DNA from: Symbiodinium natans
Lineage: Eukaryota > Sar > Dinophyceae > Suessiales > Symbiodiniaceae
Assembly: GCA_905221605.1 (NCBI GenBank)
Contig: CAJNDS010002116.1
Location: forward strand, 547,741-611,740
Direction of reading: 5' to 3'
DNA: 64,000 nucleotides
Each line of letters opens with the position of its first letter. Positions within the stretch are counted from its first letter, which is position 1. Shown one piece after another: positions 1-10,800 of the stretch. The position numbers were made by a program, and so were the translations under genes. The notes under the pieces were generated by a model. The model ran no database searches and was not told the DNA's origin. It saw only the letters and a program-made list of their open reading frames with translations.

Positions 1-1
1 T

Positions 2-304
2 CTGCCAGGTGGATGTGGTGGCCTGAAGGATGAAGCGATTGCAAAGCATTTGGAGGCTGGATTGGGCTTCCCAGCCGCATTGCAGTCCGAGCTTTCCGTT
101 GAGGAGATCGGGGGGGTTGCTGAGAGGGTTGGCTTCGATTGTGCTATGGTGGCAGCGGTCCGGCAGGCAGAGCCAGAGCTTCTGTGTGAGGGTATCAGGG
201 TGTTCGTACGCCGTGGGTTGTCTGCGGCCAAAGAGTTCATCGAGGCTGCGCAGAGTCGCGAGCAAGCTGCCGAGAGCATTGATCACTCCTACGGCGGCGC
301 ATGA
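2..304 (+). CDS. Unrecognised ORF, C-terminal part (partial)
   Basis: The frame is open from the left edge to TGA at 302-304, about 100 codons, with an internal ATG at 50. The product is Ala/Glu-rich and probably helical (for example EEIGGVAERVGF and AAKEFIEAAQSREQAAE). I do not recognise a family. It lies only about 400 bp before the first recognised PPP2R3C exon and does not resemble the part of PPP2R3C that should precede it. It may be the last exon of an upstream gene or an ORF nested in a PPP2R3C intron, like the HNH ORFs further on. The coding call rests on open length and residue composition only. Confidence 0.4.
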   Translation: MPGGCGGLKDEAIAKHLEAGLGFPAALQSELSVEEIGGVAERVGFDCAMVAAVRQAEPELLCEGIRVFVRRGLSAAKEFIEAAQSREQAAESIDHSYGGA

Positions 305-710
305 CCTCCCAGCTGGTGAGGTGATGGCATGAGGTGCGAGCAAAAGGCAGCAGCTGTGGCGGCCGCCCAGGGTTTAGGTTTTATCTCTTCAGGGGCTTCG
401 CTTCCTGGTGCCCCAGACCAAGACAGGGATTGAGGAGGTCACAAGATAGCACAAGGACCCAAAAACCTCAAAACGGCAAAACATGCCCAAAAGGCCCAAT
501 TCCTGTCAACACTAAACCCTAAAGCCTTTGGTTCGGGCTAGGCATTAAGAGCGTCGTTCCTCAAGGTGGTTTGAATACCCTTCGACCCCTCAACCCCAGA
601 CTCCCCCTAGACCCTCGAACCTTCAATCCTTAAGCCCCGAAGGTCCCCACCCCACCACAAGCCTCGTCCAAAGAGTTGCGCTCCCCCACCCCCTGGCTCT
701 GAGGCCGCAG
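305..710. other. Non-coding stretch before first PPP2R3C exon
   Basis: Scattered degenerate CCCTAAA-like words, such as those at 512-528 and 570-640. I see no exon with family support. It reads as intron or intergenic DNA. Confidence 0.5.
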
Positions 711-2845
711 CTGAAGTCCTTACAGGAGGAGTCGCACCCTCAGGGGTGGAGTGTTTTTTTTGTGGCTTTGGGGTGGCAGGGGTGGAGAGTCTGGCCGCTT
801 GTGGGAGGTGTTAGGGTTTGTAGGCTTTGAAGCAAAGCTTCCACAGTGTCTTGGGGTCGCCCGAAGAACATCTGTTGGCCCTCTCTCGATCCCAAAACCC
901 TATTCGCTCAACCCTGAATCCTAGCCAAAGTCATGACTGGTTACAGCCTTGTTTGAGGTATTCCTAGCTTTCTTCGGACTGCTGTCAGAACTCCAAAATT
1001 TACCTAAACCCTAGACGTCGAGACCCTCGCCTCAGCCCTGAACCCTAAACCCTCCGAGTTTCTACCCCTTCTACGTCTTCACCGCTGTGCGGAAGTTCTT
1101 TTTCTTCTTGGCCGCGGCCCCGATGCCAATCGCTGGATGTCGCCATGAGAAGCTAGGGCGGACTTTTTTGGGATTTAGGGCTTAGGGTGGGTTATAGGGG
1201 TCTTGGCGTCAGGGTTGAGGAAAGCTTGAACACCCCTAAACCCGAAACCCTAAAATCTTAAACCCTAAAATCTTAAACCCTAAACCCTAAACCCTAAACC
1301 CTAAACCCTAAACCCAAAACCCAAAACCCTAAACCCTAAACCCTAAAACCCTAAACTAGGGATGCATCTGCAGGTCATGTGGGACGGCATATGTGTGCGG
1401 TGCCGCTCCGAGGATCCCAAGCGCACGGGGCGGGTCCGCATCCGCGACCTCCTCTCGTCGCAGATCCTCCCGGAGTTGCCCGGGGCCCCAATAATCAACA
1501 CGTAGAACTCAGTGGGCGCCCCTGAAACTTAAGAACCCTGAACGCCCCGGGAAGCTCTAACAACACCCAAAAGAGGACCCTAGGAACCCTTCAGCCCTAG
1601 GAACCGTTAAGCCTCTGAGAGCCCCCCAAAACATTCCTTTAAAGCCCCCAAGAGCAAGCCCCCAAAAAGCAAGCCCCTGTTCCAGGTACGAGCTTAGGCA
1701 GGAGCAGCCCTTGGGCGAGGAGGCGGAGGCCAACTGGTTCAGCAGCCAGTCGGCCCTGAAGGCGGAGCGACTCTGGATCAGTTCTTGGCTTTGAGGGTTT
1801 GGGGCGTTTAGGGTCTGTGATCTGGAACCCTACAAAGGCCTTTGAGGGTTTCTTTTCTTCGGGGTCTCCGCTAACTTCGTTGAGGTCAGCCGACTTAGCC
1901 AGTAGTTGAAAGTAGTTCTTTTCAGGCAGCCCCAAACTCATAACTAACCAACTAACTAAAAGCCTGGGTAGCATCCCTATCCCTGTTAAAAGGCCCCAAG
2001 CAAAAACGTGCCCCCGATAACCCAGGCTAGAGCCCAGCAACAGCAAGCTGTTTTTTGTACTCGTCATAATTGCTGCTTCGTGATGTGCCGTCTAAGCTGA
2101 GAATACGATAACTGCGTTCCTTTGTAGGTGTATGGGGCCTACCTCTTCCTTGACCTCGACCAGCCCAGCACTCAGCAGATCATAAAGACATTGGGTTTTT
2201 GGGGTTGAGGGTTTAGGGTGATGTGGGGTTGAATTGGGTGGGGTTTGGTTTGAGGGTTTTGTAGTGGCCAGAATAGCGGGCCAGTTGCTGGGGGATTCTA
2301 GAACTGCTACAAGAGTTACCGGGAAGCACTCCTGGTGGTCTTTCCGGGTTCCCCTGTTCCCCCTCATCATGCAGAAAGGCCATCATCCCGATGCGGAACT
2401 TGCTCCTAGAAGCTAGTCATGGCAATCTATCTGTTGGGGGTCACTCTTTTGATGGTTAGGGTACCCAGAAAGGGATCGTGGTGCCGAAGAACTGAGAACC
2501 GATCATCTGCTGCAGCATGTGGGACTCGCGGCTAGCATGTGCTGGGTCTGCTGCAGATCCGGGGATGGCGCGTGGGGCGGATGAGCACCTGGGTGTAAAC
2601 CGAAGCTTCAGGCCCTCAGGCCTAAATCCTAAACATTCCTAAACCAAACCCCAGCCCTCAACCAGCCAGAGTCCTGTACTCGCACTAGGCAGGTGCAAGA
2701 GTATTCTTGGACCCTGCAGCGATGCCCCGTTACCCTCAACCCCAAACCCTACGCTTGGAGCTTTGCTGCGGAGGAACGGCATGCTCAACAAAAGCGAGCT
2801 AAGCCGCTTCGGCAGCGGAATGCTGACGGACGTGTTCATAGACAG
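711..2845 (+). CDS. PPP2R3C: PPP2R3C exons, RKFFFFLDP to EF-hand region
   Basis: Six exons: 711-730 (20 nt, LKSLQE), 1059-1110, 1413-1477, 1686-1761, 2128-2162 and 2774-2845. Junctions: 730|GT, 1110|GC, 1477|GC, 1761|GC, 2162|GC, 2845|GC. All acceptors are AG. Joining 1110 to 1413 gives FFFFL then DPKRTG. Joining 2162 to 2774 gives FLDLDQ then NGMLNKSEL, the EF-hand loop region. A longer form of exon 1413 starting at 1374 is open in frame, but it would break the FFFFLDP family motif. Confidence 0.88.
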
Positions 2846-5800
2846 GCCAGAATGTTTGTTCATATTTGCTCTGAAGGTTTTGTGGGTTTTCTCAGGGCCT
2901 GAGGCCTATCAATGCCTATGATCCCTCACCCCGAACAAACCCGAAGCCCCTTCGACCCTTGCAGGGAAGCTCCTTCTCACCCAGCGGTCAGCCGTGCTTC
3001 AGGGTTCGGTTTCGGGTGGCCTGGACGACTCACTGGACGACCTGTAGGTGAGCTCCGAAAGACCTGAGGCCCTCCAAAATCCACTCATGAGGACTCAGGA
3101 TTGAGGGATACAGGGCGTCAGATCACAGGAGTCTCTGCAGGAGTTTAGAGGTCTAGGGCTCCAGCGTCCATAGGGGGCCACTCGCCAGGGTGTTCGAAGA
3201 GTACCAGACCTACCGCGATGCGGAGACTGGCGAACGGGAGATGGTGCGCGCCCTCCCCTTGAGCCCTGAGCCTCATGACCTGAAAGCCCGAAACCCTAGA
3301 CCGAACTCTGAAAGCTTAGAGCTGTACTCTACATGCATTTTGGCGAGTTTGGGCTTGAGGGTTTCAAAACACTGTTGTCGCGAGCTTTTTCAGGGAGATG
3401 GACAGAAGGCCTGCCACTGCCATATCCTGAATTTCAAACCCTAAGCCCTAAACTCTGAACCCTAAACCCTACTAAATCCCTGCAGGAATCCTAACACAAG
3501 AAGCCCGATGTTTAGAACCCTAAGTCCAAGATGAGCATAGGACTACAAGACCTTCCTGGACTTCGTCCTGGCTATGGAGAACAAGAACTCGCCCCAGGCT
3601 TGCTGATCCCGGGCACTGGGAATGTTGGTCGAATATTCGCTTCCGGGCCTTTGCATCCTTCAATCCTAAAATACCTAGAGACCTTACAGACAATAAAACC
3701 CTAAAGATCTAATCCTAGGGAGGAGCCCTGAGCCAGGCCATCCAGTACTTCTGGAAGCTCTTGGACATTCACCACACGGGCTGCGAGGGCCTTGGGCTTT
3801 CTCGATATGGGAGATGGGGTCGAGGGTGGGGTCGAGGGTGTTGCGGCTTTGGAGTTTGTTTGGCTTTTTTGGGTCTTTTGGGTTTGGCGCCTTTCTTGTT
3901 GAGAGGGGGAAAGGGTTCTGTGTGCCATGGTAGCGAAGTCTGAAGTAAAACGTGTGGCAAGCTCGCGAATGTGAGGCCACAGGCCGTCGGTTTTGGCTGG
4001 AGGTATGCAATGCTACGAAGCCTCTTTGCCAGAAGCAGGCCGGTTTTTCGGCCATTCTGTTGGACACAGCAGCGATGTAGCTCCAGTGGCTGGCAAGTGA
4101 GCTCCTGCGGGCGTGTTCGATTTCCCACGGGCAAGGTCAGCTATGGACACTTAAGTTGCTCTGGCTACCGTTATGTCCAGATCGACAAGCAGGGACACTC
4201 TGTGCATCGACTAGTGGCTGCCGCATTTCTTGGCCCTCCTCCGGATCCCACCTGCTGGCAGGTTAATCACAACGATTGTGAGCCTGGAAATAACCACGTT
4301 TCGAATCTGCAGTACGCAACCAATTCCGCGAATCAGAAGCATTCCTATGCCACCAACTCGGGTCGACAGTCAAGCGCTGCCAAGCTGGCGAAAGCGGTCT
4401 TGTGGCGGCCTGTTGGCGAAGAATCTTGGACGTTCTGCCCATCGCAGAGGGAAGCCGCACGCTTGCTTGGCGTCTGGCCATCTGCGGTCCGGATGTGTTG
4501 TTCTGGTTTGATCAATAAGTCGAATGGAAATGGCGTCTGGTACGAGTTCAAAGTAGCTCCGACAGTAGCACCAGGACGACCCTCAGATGAGGTCTGGCGG
4601 CCTGCTCGATATCCAGGATGGTCTGGTGTCATTCCAAATCTATTGGTCAGTAATAAAGGCCGCGTATCCCAAACGAAATCGGAGGCTTTCCATTCTGGCA
4701 CCCGCTCGAGAAGTGGTTATTATGTCGTCACCAGGGTGGGCAGGAAGTTGTATGTGCAGCGCCTGGTTGCAGCCACCTTCCTTGGTCAGCCGCAGTCTCC
4801 AGATCACCAGGTCAATCACAAAGACCGGAACCGAGGTAACAACCACCTGGCAAATCTGGAGTATGTCACCCAGTCTGAGAACATGCGGCATGCTAATGCT
4901 TATGCGCACAGTGAGGGAAAGGCTCCGAAGCCAAGAACTCCCAAGCCGGTTCTGGCCCGTCTCCTGGGAGGCGCGGGATCCTGGCTGGAGTTTGAGTCGA
5001 TCAAGGCAGCGGCTGCCCACACCGGGGTCATTCGGCGCAAAGTCTCCCGCATCTGCCACGGGCTTGACAGCAACGTTTCTTGGGAATTCCGGTTCGCCCC
5101 AGAGGAGCAGCTCCCTGGGGAAGAGTGGCGCCCTGTGGTGCTGGAGGGGGTGAGGCGACCTTCGGGTTTGAAAATGCCCACAGCCGCAGAGGTCATCTGA
5201 GCTCCGCTTGGAACCTTGGAGTTGATTGAAGTGCACATCAGTGCACGTCGCGTTGGAGACGGGCGGCTTGCAGCTGTTGGCGTGGCTGGACTTGGCAGCT
5301 TTGGATTTCGAGATCGGTGCAGAAGTGTAGCCGGTGCCATGTTGGGAAAGCCTGGTAGAGTGAAGGGGCGCAGGCCGATCACGCTGGATAAAGGTTTGGT
5401 CCATGAGCGGAGCGAACTTTACAGTGCCAGGAATCAGAGCAGACTCTTATTATTCTCTTTTTAAGGGTTAGGTTCCCTTCTAAACCTCTTTAAACCTCTA
5501 AGCAAGAAAGGGCACCCGTTTTATTCCTGGGTTTCTCTGGGGCGTAGAGTGTGCCCTGGTACTCTACAGTAAATGATGCGCCGTTTGGATTCGTTCGTGG
5601 GGAGCTGTTGAGCACGTTGCGCCTGTGCAGTATCTTGGGATTGCCGGCATGAACCCTGTATGCTCTAACATCCAGCCAATTCTCAGTGGCTGAAGTGCAT
5701 TGGAATGGATGGCGCGATCTCCTCAAAGGCACCCGGCATGGAAACCCTACAGCCCTGCAAGCCTCTGAGGTATCGACGGCTTCGTCATCAACTACTTCTT

Positions 5801-7816
5801 TCGAGCGATCGTGAAGTTGCTGCAGCCAAAGAGCCGGGCACCCAGCGAAAGGTTCGATTCAATCCCTGGACCCTGCTAGAACACGCTCTTGTTTGCGATC
5901 GTTCCGGTGTGAACCGGCTTAAAACTTACGCATACTCAGATTCATGCCGAGCAAGCATCAGGAGCAGCCATCGCAATGGCAGGCTCAACCCTAAACCCTA
6001 AAACCCTAAAACCCTAAAATCCTAAAACCCTAAAACCATAAAACCCTAAAACCCTAAAATCCTAAAACCCTAAAACCATAAAACCCTAAAACCCTAAAAC
6101 CCTAAAACCCTAAAACCCTAAACCCTAAAACCCTAAAACCCTAAAACCCGTAAACCCTAAAACCCTAAAACCCTAAAACCCTAAAACCCTAAAACCCTAA
6201 AACCCGAGGCCCGGACATCGCCTCGGTGGATGACGTGAAGGCACCTTCTGCCTCCCCCCCCCCCCCCCCCCCCCCAAAAGGGGTCACCAAAATCTACAGA
6301 ATCTCCGCCTAAGGGTTTAGGGTTTAGGGTTTAGGAAGGGCAAATGCCCCCAAGTGTGAGGAGGGAAGAGGTCGAAGCCTCAAGTAGCCCAGAAGCCCGG
6401 AGGATGAGATCTTCGATATGGTCAAGTCCGACAAGCCGGGCACCTCAGGGAGTCCTACGAGACTCCGGAACCAGCAAGAGAGCTCTGGTTCACACTTGAG
6501 GAGTTATATAAGTGGGGATATGAGTATGGTAGCTGTAGATATCGGCGTATTTAAAGTACCAATAAACCACCGGCTTTGCCCTCAGAAGCAGGGGCTCCTT
6601 GGGGTTTCCGCCGCCCTCAACCCCAAAGCGACAGGCAGCCTCGCGCACTAAATCCCGTTTCTTTCTTACAAGTGAGCACCCGACCCTAAAGCTTAAACCC
6701 TAAACAGTGCATCAGATCCCCCAAACTATTGGATCATTAGCCCAGGACCTCCTTTCTCACGCTCCTACTGTTGAACAGCCCCCCCCCCCACCTTAAACCC
6801 TAAACCTTAAGCCCTAAACCTTAAGCCCTAAACCTTAAGCCCTAAACCCCAAACCCGAAACCCCAACCCCCAAACCCTAAACCCTAAACCTAAAACCCCA
6901 ACCCCTAACCCCTACACCCGGTGTCGCGCCTGAGGCCCGGCATCATCACGCAGCAGGACCTCATCCGGTGCCGCCAAGGCGGCACAGTGCTGCCCGGGGG
7001 CCTGGTAGGGGTTTTCGGTTTAGGGTTTAGGGTTTAGGGTTTCGGGATCAGGTTTCAGGGGTCAGGGTTTAGGGTTTAGGGTTTAGGGTTTAGGGGCTCC
7101 CATAGTCTTTCTTAAACCTTTTGGGGGTCTCTGGCTTGCGAGGGGTACCCCGAAAAGGAGCCTCAGTATGATAGGAACCTTAAAAGGGAGCGAGCCATAA
7201 GTTGAAGAGCTGCCCATGGGCTTCTCACCTGTGTGCGTTTTGGGGGTTGGGGTTTGGGGTGCAGGGGCTTTCGGTGGTTCAGTGCTTCAGGGACTTAGTT
7301 CGGGGGGAAACCCTAAACCTCACCTAAGCCGGGCTCGGTCACGGCTTCGGGGCCTTTGCGGGTTTAAGGTTCCGGCAGTTATGGTTGAGGGGTTATAGGG
7401 TTTATAGGGCTTATGGGGTTCATCGGGTTCACAGGCTTATAGGGTTACAGGGTTTAGAGGGCTTAATGGGGCTTTGGGCTTAGGCGTCAGAGCCGCGCCC
7501 CCCCAAAAGACGCTCCAGTCCAGGTCCATGCTCATGGATGCGAAGGCCTTCTGGCTGTACGACAACCGGGAGAACTTCATGCTAGAGCCGGAGCAGGACT
7601 CCCCACCCGCCCCCAAGCACTCCAAAGCCGGACCCTTAGGAAACAAACGCTTGGGTTTAGGGTTCGGGTTTCGGGTTTAAGGTTTAGGGTTTAGGGCTTA
7701 GGGTTTAGGGTTTAGGGCTCAGGGTTTAGGGTTTAGGGCTTCGGGCTTCGGGCGAAGGGTGTGCCGTGCAGGACGAGGGGGACGAAGATGACCTGAGCAC
7801 GCTTTCCAGCGGCTGA
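711..7816 (+). CDS. PPP2R3C: PP2A regulatory subunit B''-gamma (PPP2R3C/TON2/FASS), C-terminal half, spliced
   Basis: Calcium-binding regulatory subunit of protein phosphatase 2A, which acts at centrosomes and cortical microtubules in animals and plants. Exons read as 711-730, 1059-1110, 1413-1477, 1686-1761, 2128-2162, 2774-2845, 3189-3243, 3541-3597, 3737-3788, 5770-about 5824, about 6390-6434, 6935-6988, 7524-7596 and 7772-7816. Reading phase is kept across every resolved junction. The translation follows the family in order: FYVFTAVRKFFFFL, DPKRTGRVRIRDLL, NWFSSQSALK, NGMLNKSELSRFGSG (EF-hand region), DYKTFLDFVLAMENK, INYFFRAIVKLL, DEIFDMVK, IITQQDLIRCRQGGTV, SMLMDAKAFWLYDNREN, and an acidic tail ending at TGA 7814-7816. 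The N-terminal half lies left of the window or is missing. Most donors are GC; that at 7597 is GA. Intron 3789-5769 hosts an HNH ORF. Confidence 0.92.
1228..1356. repeat. CCCTAAA telomere-type array (intronic)
   Basis: About 12 CCCTAAA units with CCCAAAA and CTTAAAC variants, in the PPP2R3C intron between exons 1059-1110 and 1413-1477. It is flanked by unique sequence on both sides, so it is not a chromosome end. Confidence 0.9.
3189..3788 (+). CDS. PPP2R3C: PPP2R3C exons, second EF-hand region
   Basis: Exons 3189-3243 (VFEEYQTYRDAETGEREM, donor GT), 3541-3597 (DYKTFLDFVLAMENKNSPQ, donor GC) and 3737-3788 (AIQYFWKLLDIHHTGCE, donor GC). These follow the family order RVFxE, DYKTxLDFVLALEN, LQYxFKLLDI. 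The intron opened at 3789 contains the first HNH ORF. Confidence 0.88.
4010..5200 (+). CDS. HNH homing-endonuclease-like protein, tandem NUMOD4-HNH modules (copy 1)
   Basis: Single-exon ORF of 396 codons from ATG 4010, also open upstream to 3971. Module 1: NUMOD4-like GWQVSSCGRV, then GYRYVQI and VHRLVAAAFLG, then HNH core QVNHNDCEPGNNHVSNLQYA near residues 84-104. A NUMOD1-like helix-turn-helix segment follows (EAARLLGVWPSAVRMCCSG, WYEFK). Module 2 repeats the scheme: GRVSQ, VQRLVAATFLG, QVNHKDRNRGNNHLANLEY, then IKAAAAHTGVIRRKVSRIC and a final GEEWRPVVLEG, which looks like the start of a third NUMOD4. Paired His and Asn residues of the HNH_3 family are present in both modules. HNH proteins of this type are DNA nickases/endonucleases of phages and group I introns. 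The N-terminus (MLRSLFARSRPVFRPF) is basic and could be an organelle presequence, which is inference. The ORF lies wholly within a PPP2R3C intron. Confidence 0.85.
   Translation: MLRSLFARSRPVFRPFCWTQQRCSSSGWQVSSCGRVRFPTGKVSYGHLSCSGYRYVQIDKQGHSVHRLVAAAFLGPPPDPTCWQVNHNDCEPGNNHVSNLQYATNSANQKHSYATNSGRQSSAAKLAKAVLWRPVGEESWTFCPSQREAARLLGVWPSAVRMCCSGLINKSNGNGVWYEFKVAPTVAPGRPSDEVWRPARYPGWSGVIPNLLVSNKGRVSQTKSEAFHSGTRSRSGYYVVTRVGRKLYVQRLVAATFLGQPQSPDHQVNHKDRNRGNNHLANLEYVTQSENMRHANAYAHSEGKAPKPRTPKPVLARLLGGAGSWLEFESIKAAAAHTGVIRRKVSRICHGLDSNVSWEFRFAPEEQLPGEEWRPVVLEGVRRPSGLKMPTAAEVI
5201..5769. other. Remainder of HNH-bearing intron
   Basis: No telomere-type array and no exon supported by the family alignment. 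It ends at the AG acceptor before exon 5770. Confidence 0.5.
5770..7816 (+). CDS. PPP2R3C: PPP2R3C terminal exons
   Basis: Exons 5770-about 5824 (IDGFVINYFFRAIVKLL), about 6390-6434 (DEIFDMVKSDK), 6935-6988 (PGIITQQDLIRCRQGG), 7524-7596 (SMLMDAKAFWLYDNREN) and 7772-7816 (DEGDEDDLSTLSSG stop). The acidic C-terminus matches the family style. Ends of the first two exons are approximate. The 7596/7772 junction is GA-AG: both sides read CAG|GA, so the exact break is ambiguous by sequence. Confidence 0.88.
5987..6206. repeat. Octamer variant array (CCCTAAAA)
   Basis: About 25 units, mostly 8 bp (CCCTAAAA) instead of the 7-bp telomere unit, with variants ATCCTAAAA and ACCATAAAA. A block with the variant motifs is repeated, which suggests local block duplication. 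It is followed by a poly-C run (6257-6275) and a short TTTAGGG run (6312-6335). Confidence 0.9.
6791..7095. repeat. Telomere-type arrays flanking a PPP2R3C exon
   Basis: CCCTAAA-type words at 6791-6915 precede exon 6935-6988. TTTAGGG-type words at 7018-7095 follow it. This places a C-rich array before the acceptor and a G-rich array after the donor. Confidence 0.85.
7641..7745. repeat. TTTAGGG array before last PPP2R3C exon
   Basis: About 13 TTTAGGG-like units with GGGCTTA and GGGTTC variants, in the intron between exons 7524-7596 and 7772-7816. Confidence 0.85.
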
Positions 7817-10800
7817 CCCTTTCCCGGCGTGGAAGCGCGGGATGACCCAGAGGTGGGGGGGGGGGTTGCTCCGTCTTTCCTCCCATGCCCCGACGCCTAA
7901 GCCCTAAACCCTGAGCCCTAGACCCTTTCCTATCCCCTAAACCCTGAACCATAAACCCTTAAACCCTAAACCCTTAAACCCTAAACCCTATATCAGCCCT
8001 AAAAACCCTCAAACCCCTAAATCCTTAAATCCCTAAGTTCCCCCCCCCCCCCCCACAGCTTCTTCCACCGAGTGCCTCCGAAGAGCGGCGCGCCTTGGCT
8101 CTCGCCGAGGGCGCCTTTGCCAGAGCGAGGCTCCTGAGCCAGGGACCTTTTTTTAGTTTATCTTTTATCTATATATGTATATAAGTATCGTTTTTTCAAC
8201 AACTTTTTTGCATATTTGTTTGGGTTTAGGGTTTAAGGGGTTTAAGGGGTTTAGGGATTTTAGGGGTTTTAGGGGTTTAGGGGGTTCTAGGGGTTTTAGG
8301 GGCTCGGGCTTCGGTTTCAGGGCAGAGGGCTTAAGGGTGTTGGGGTTTAGGGCGGGCACTCAACCGCTGACGGGGGGTTCAGTGTTTGGGCTTCTTCGGG
8401 TTGGTCTACGGAAATGGAGGGTTTGTAGGTTTGTTTTGGCAGCTTGCAGATCCCTGTCTCTTTTTCTAGACTGGAGGGCTTAGCGTCCTTCTCCGCCTGT
8501 TGGGCACTTTCCGCAGATGCAGCCCTCCATTAGGGAGGGGTGTAAGGGTCCCTGAGACGTCAACATCTGTGCTGTCACCTCGCATTGCGAATTTCAAACC
8601 CCCAAGCCACAAGCAACTCTGGACCCTAATTCCCCCGACAACCCCATGTTCTCCCCACCCAAACTCCCCTACTCGGATGTTCATCGGCAGGTACACGAAC
8701 GGATATCTTTTGCGACAGCTGGTTCACGGGTAATCCTGACTCGGTAAGAATAAGCCCCCCCTCCCCCCCCGCGGCCCCTGACTACTTCTTACAACCTCTC
8801 GTAACCCTGCTTGTGCCTGCCCAAAGTAGATATGGGCCATGGATAGGGACCCCCTGAACCCGAAAAGCCCCCTCTGAATCGCATCTTGGGGACCCTTTCA
8901 GAGATGTAGATAGTCAATTCGGCTCATGCTTCTTTGCCGGAGGGAGGATCGGGCGTCCGAGCTCGGGTGAGGAGAACCCCCAAGTCAGAAAGACCTCGAA
9001 GGCCCCAACCTGAAACGGTCAAAGTCCTGGCCAGGGCCTAAAACCTCCAAAACCCAAAACACAAAAGCCCCAAGCACTAGACCCTGAAACGCCAAAGCCT
9101 GAAGCTTTTCAGGCTTCGCTCTCTCATGACAAAACTATGAATGGAGTAGAATGACAGAGGTGAACAAGAGGGAGAGAGAGAGAGAGAGAGCTTGAATGCG
9201 ACAGAGGTGATGAGACATGAAGGTGTCGTCAGAATCTTTTGGTCTTAAGCCCTGAATCCTCAACCTTCCTCTAGGCCATCAAGCCCAAGGACTGCTGGGA
9301 TGCCTCAGCCACCTCTTACCGAAACACAACCCTGAAACCCTTAACCCTCGGCCCCAAGTCCTGAACCCTCTTCGCTGGGCCCAGCAATTTTGAAACCCGA
9401 TCCCCAAACCCTTGGAACCCCCAAACCCGTAGAACTCCTAAACTCTAAACCCTTGGAACCCCTAAACCCATAGAAGCCCTAAACCCTCAACCCTAAACCC
9501 TAAACCCCAAACCCTAAACCCTAAACCCTAAGAACCCCCTGCACCCTAAACCCTATGCCCTTTTGGAACACCCCCCCAGAGTACACCCCAGGCTCCGCCT
9601 TCCTTCCCTCCACGTTAGGCACAGTGGGGATTTTCAATCTCGCGTAGTCCTGCCTACCGGCCTTCAGTGGACGCCACCGGTCTGTGACACTCGCGTAGGC
9701 TCCGCGCTCTTTTAGGCTCCATGCTCTTTCTCAAGCTCAGACTCTAGTTCTTTGGCTTGCTAGCTATTTCAGACGTAGTATCGTGGGTAGGACAGCTACA
9801 CGGTTACATCCATTCTTATATCCGCATTTCAGCTACGAGGCGTGCTGCTTCGGGGCACCTAGAAAGTTAGTGTCTTTGGGGCAGTTGGGGGCCCTGCTCC
9901 AGCCCAAGACCCTAGACCCTAGACCCTAGACCCTTAAACCCGCAACCCGAAACCCGAAACCCTAAACCCTAAACCCTAAACCCTAAACCCTAAACCCTTG
10001 ACCCCGACAGCTTGCTTAAGAGGAAAGCCTAGGCTAGCTATCTTGGCGCGGAGCCCGCGGGTGCCAGATGCGGAGGGGAGGACGCCAAACTGACTGAAGG
10101 TCATCAAGCCTAGGACAGCCGTCGAGCTTGAGAAAAAGGGCCGAAGGGAGGGTGGGATGGGGGGGGGGGGGGGGGGGGGGGGGAGGCCGAGGGTTTAAGA
10201 CTTAATTAGGGTTGCTTGCTGGTTGTTGGTAGGGTTACAGGTACCCCAAATGAAGTTATATGAGTGGATATCTTGCGTTCTTGACTAGTTATGGGTTTGG
10301 GTTATGGTTTCCATTTTGCAGTTACCGTGCTTTGCGAAACGGCTATCGAAGTCTCCAAACACCAGACCTGGTGTGTGACGAGACCTTCGTGTGGTTTAGG
10401 ATTTAGGGTTTAGGGTTTGATGCGCAGCTCTGTGCTGGTACAGAGCTGTGCCTGGGGCCTCAAACCTCCAACCCTGCAGCCCAAATCCTTTGATCTTGCT
10501 ATTCCCCAAAGAGCAAAACCCTCGTCCCGCAATCACCAGAACTCCTGAGCTGTAACCCCAAACTTAAACCCAAAACCCAAAACCCCAAACCCAAAACCCT
10601 AAACCCTAAACCCTAAGCCCTAACCCCCCCTCCCCCTTGGGCGCAGGTCGTGCAAGGCCCAGGCGTTGGACTCGGACCCAAGGCCCCCCTTTGCACAGCT
10701 CCGGGGCCTTGGAGGGTCTCAGGGGTGCTTAGGATTCTTAGAGGTTGAGGGTTCTGGGGCTTTGGGGTCAAAAATTTTATCAGAATGTTTTGGGTTTCAA

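Larger units (their letters stand above)
3789..5769 (+). other. PPP2R3C intron hosting an HNH ORF
   Basis: Spliceosomal-type intron, GC donor after exon 3737-3788 and AG acceptor before exon 5770. The exons on both sides are in phase and encode adjacent family segments (LLDIHHTG then FVINYFFRA). Outside the HNH ORF it holds G-rich words (3805-3930) and otherwise unremarkable sequence. Confidence 0.8.

Noticed and set aside
1374-1412. Upstream extension of PPP2R3C exon 1413-1477
   Set aside because: It is open in frame, but it would insert 13 residues between FFFFL and DPKRTG, which are adjacent in the family; the AG at 1411-1412 gives the exact join.
3971-5200. Start of HNH copy 1 at GTG 3971
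   Set aside because: A nuclear gene should use ATG; the in-frame ATG at 4010 precedes all conserved motifs.
4263-5404. Antisense frames opposite the HNH ORFs
   Set aside because: Shadows of a GC-rich coding strand; the sense frames carry conserved motifs shared by three paralogues.
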